A stretch of 6,855 nt of DNA from Thermoactinomycetaceae bacterium. Its GTDB lineage: Bacteria > Bacillota > Bacilli > Thermoactinomycetales > Thermoactinomycetaceae. The notes under the pieces were generated by a model that saw only the letters and a program-made list of their open reading frames with translations, was not told the origin of the DNA and did no database searches. A program made the translations under genes and the position numbers. How positions within the stretch are numbered: the stretch's first letter is position 1; each line of letters starts with the position of its first letter. This document shows, piece after piece, positions 6,513 through 6,855 of this stretch. Where the stretch lies: contig JANWJM010000073.1 in NCBI GenBank assembly GCA_025449475.1, positions 1 through 6,855 of the forward strand. Reading direction: 5' to 3'.

Positions 6513-6855
6513 TGGGGTCGAGATTTGTGTGAATCGGGACGGAAATTTTACCAAAGCAAAAGCAAATGCCGTTGAGCTGATTCAATATCTCATGAAGAAA
6601 CATGCCATTCCACTATCACGTGTAGTTCCGCATCAATACTGGTCAGGAAAACAATGTCCACGAAATCTACTCAAAAGCTGGAGTAGCTTCCTTGCCCAGA
6701 TCGGCAGTAGCGATAAAGACGTTTCAAAGGTTCCATTTACTCGCAATCTAAAGCTAACTTCGCCCATGATGCGTAGTGATGATGTAGTGAAGCTACAAAA
6801 GCGATTGCAAATTCCGGCAGATGGGATATTTGGGCCATTAACCAAGCAAGCGGTG
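6457..6855 (+). pseudogene. N-acetylmuramoyl-L-alanine amidase (endolysin), 5'-truncated
   Basis: One frame is open from about 6439 to the window end without a proper start codon or ribosome binding site. It reads EIAWHAGDGSSGTGN, then SIGVEICVN, then SRVVPHQYWSGKQCPRNLL, the second half of an Amidase_2 domain of the CwlA/phage-lysin type. These enzymes cut the bond between muramic acid and the stem peptide of peptidoglycan. The zinc-ligand His (6631-6633), catalytic-type Lys (6649-6651) and zinc-ligand Cys (6655-6657) are present. The N-terminal part with the first zinc His is absent, replaced by antisense integrase sequence. From about 6751 a peptidoglycan-binding repeat begins (VVKLQKRLQI, then DGIFGPLTKQAV) and runs off the window. 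The remaining fragment cannot form a complete active site. Confidence 0.82.

Larger units (their letters stand above)
5331..6855. mobile_element. Remnant of an integrated prophage, interior deleted
   Basis: From just after the RNase J terminator to the window end the conserved chromosomal order is broken. A leftward tyrosine recombinase at the edge and a rightward phage-type amidase are end genes of a temperate phage. Their 5' ends, which should face the many genes of the interior, are truncated and fused to each other. The recombinase part is visibly more AT-rich than the host genes. The right end and any attR lie beyond the window. The left boundary is approximate. An integrative conjugative element is a less likely source, because the amidase resembles phage and defective-prophage lysins. 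Confidence 0.65.

Noticed and set aside
1..6855. CRISPR array, tRNA or rRNA genes, insertion-sequence inverted repeats
   Set aside because: No regularly spaced repeats, cloverleaf sequences or transposase genes were seen on either strand.

Overview
The window comes from an endospore-forming member of the Bacillales. It opens in the 3' end of a dipicolinate synthase B gene (dpaB/spoVFB). It then follows the gene order known from Bacillus subtilis: dpaB, asd, dapG, dapA, RNase J. The family cannot be fixed from the sequence alone; Thermoactinomycetaceae or a relative is only a guess.

Positions 1-3473 hold the aspartate-family unit. Aspartokinase (dapG) and aspartate-semialdehyde dehydrogenase (asd) make aspartate semialdehyde, and dapA commits it to dihydrodipicolinate. 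That product feeds lysine and meso-diaminopimelate for the cell wall, and in the sporulating mother cell DpaAB oxidises it to spore dipicolinate. A plausible vegetative promoter overlaps the end of dpaB, a structured leader precedes asd, and a strong intrinsic terminator follows dapA.

Positions 3474-5306 hold a separate unit with its own promoter. It encodes ribonuclease J, starts at TTG behind a near-ideal ribosome binding site, and ends at a hairpin.

Positions about 5331-6855 are accessory DNA where B. subtilis would have tepA and then spoIIIE. A tyrosine recombinase runs leftward, with short repeats beside its stop codon. Its 5' end is abruptly joined, at about 6455-6465, to the middle of a phage-type N-acetylmuramoyl-L-alanine amidase gene running rightward. 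Both genes have lost their 5' ends and now meet head to head. The simplest reading is a prophage whose interior, from integrase to endolysin, has been deleted; a chimeric assembly is the main alternative. No wholly new system is evident, and this junction is the most notable feature of the window.
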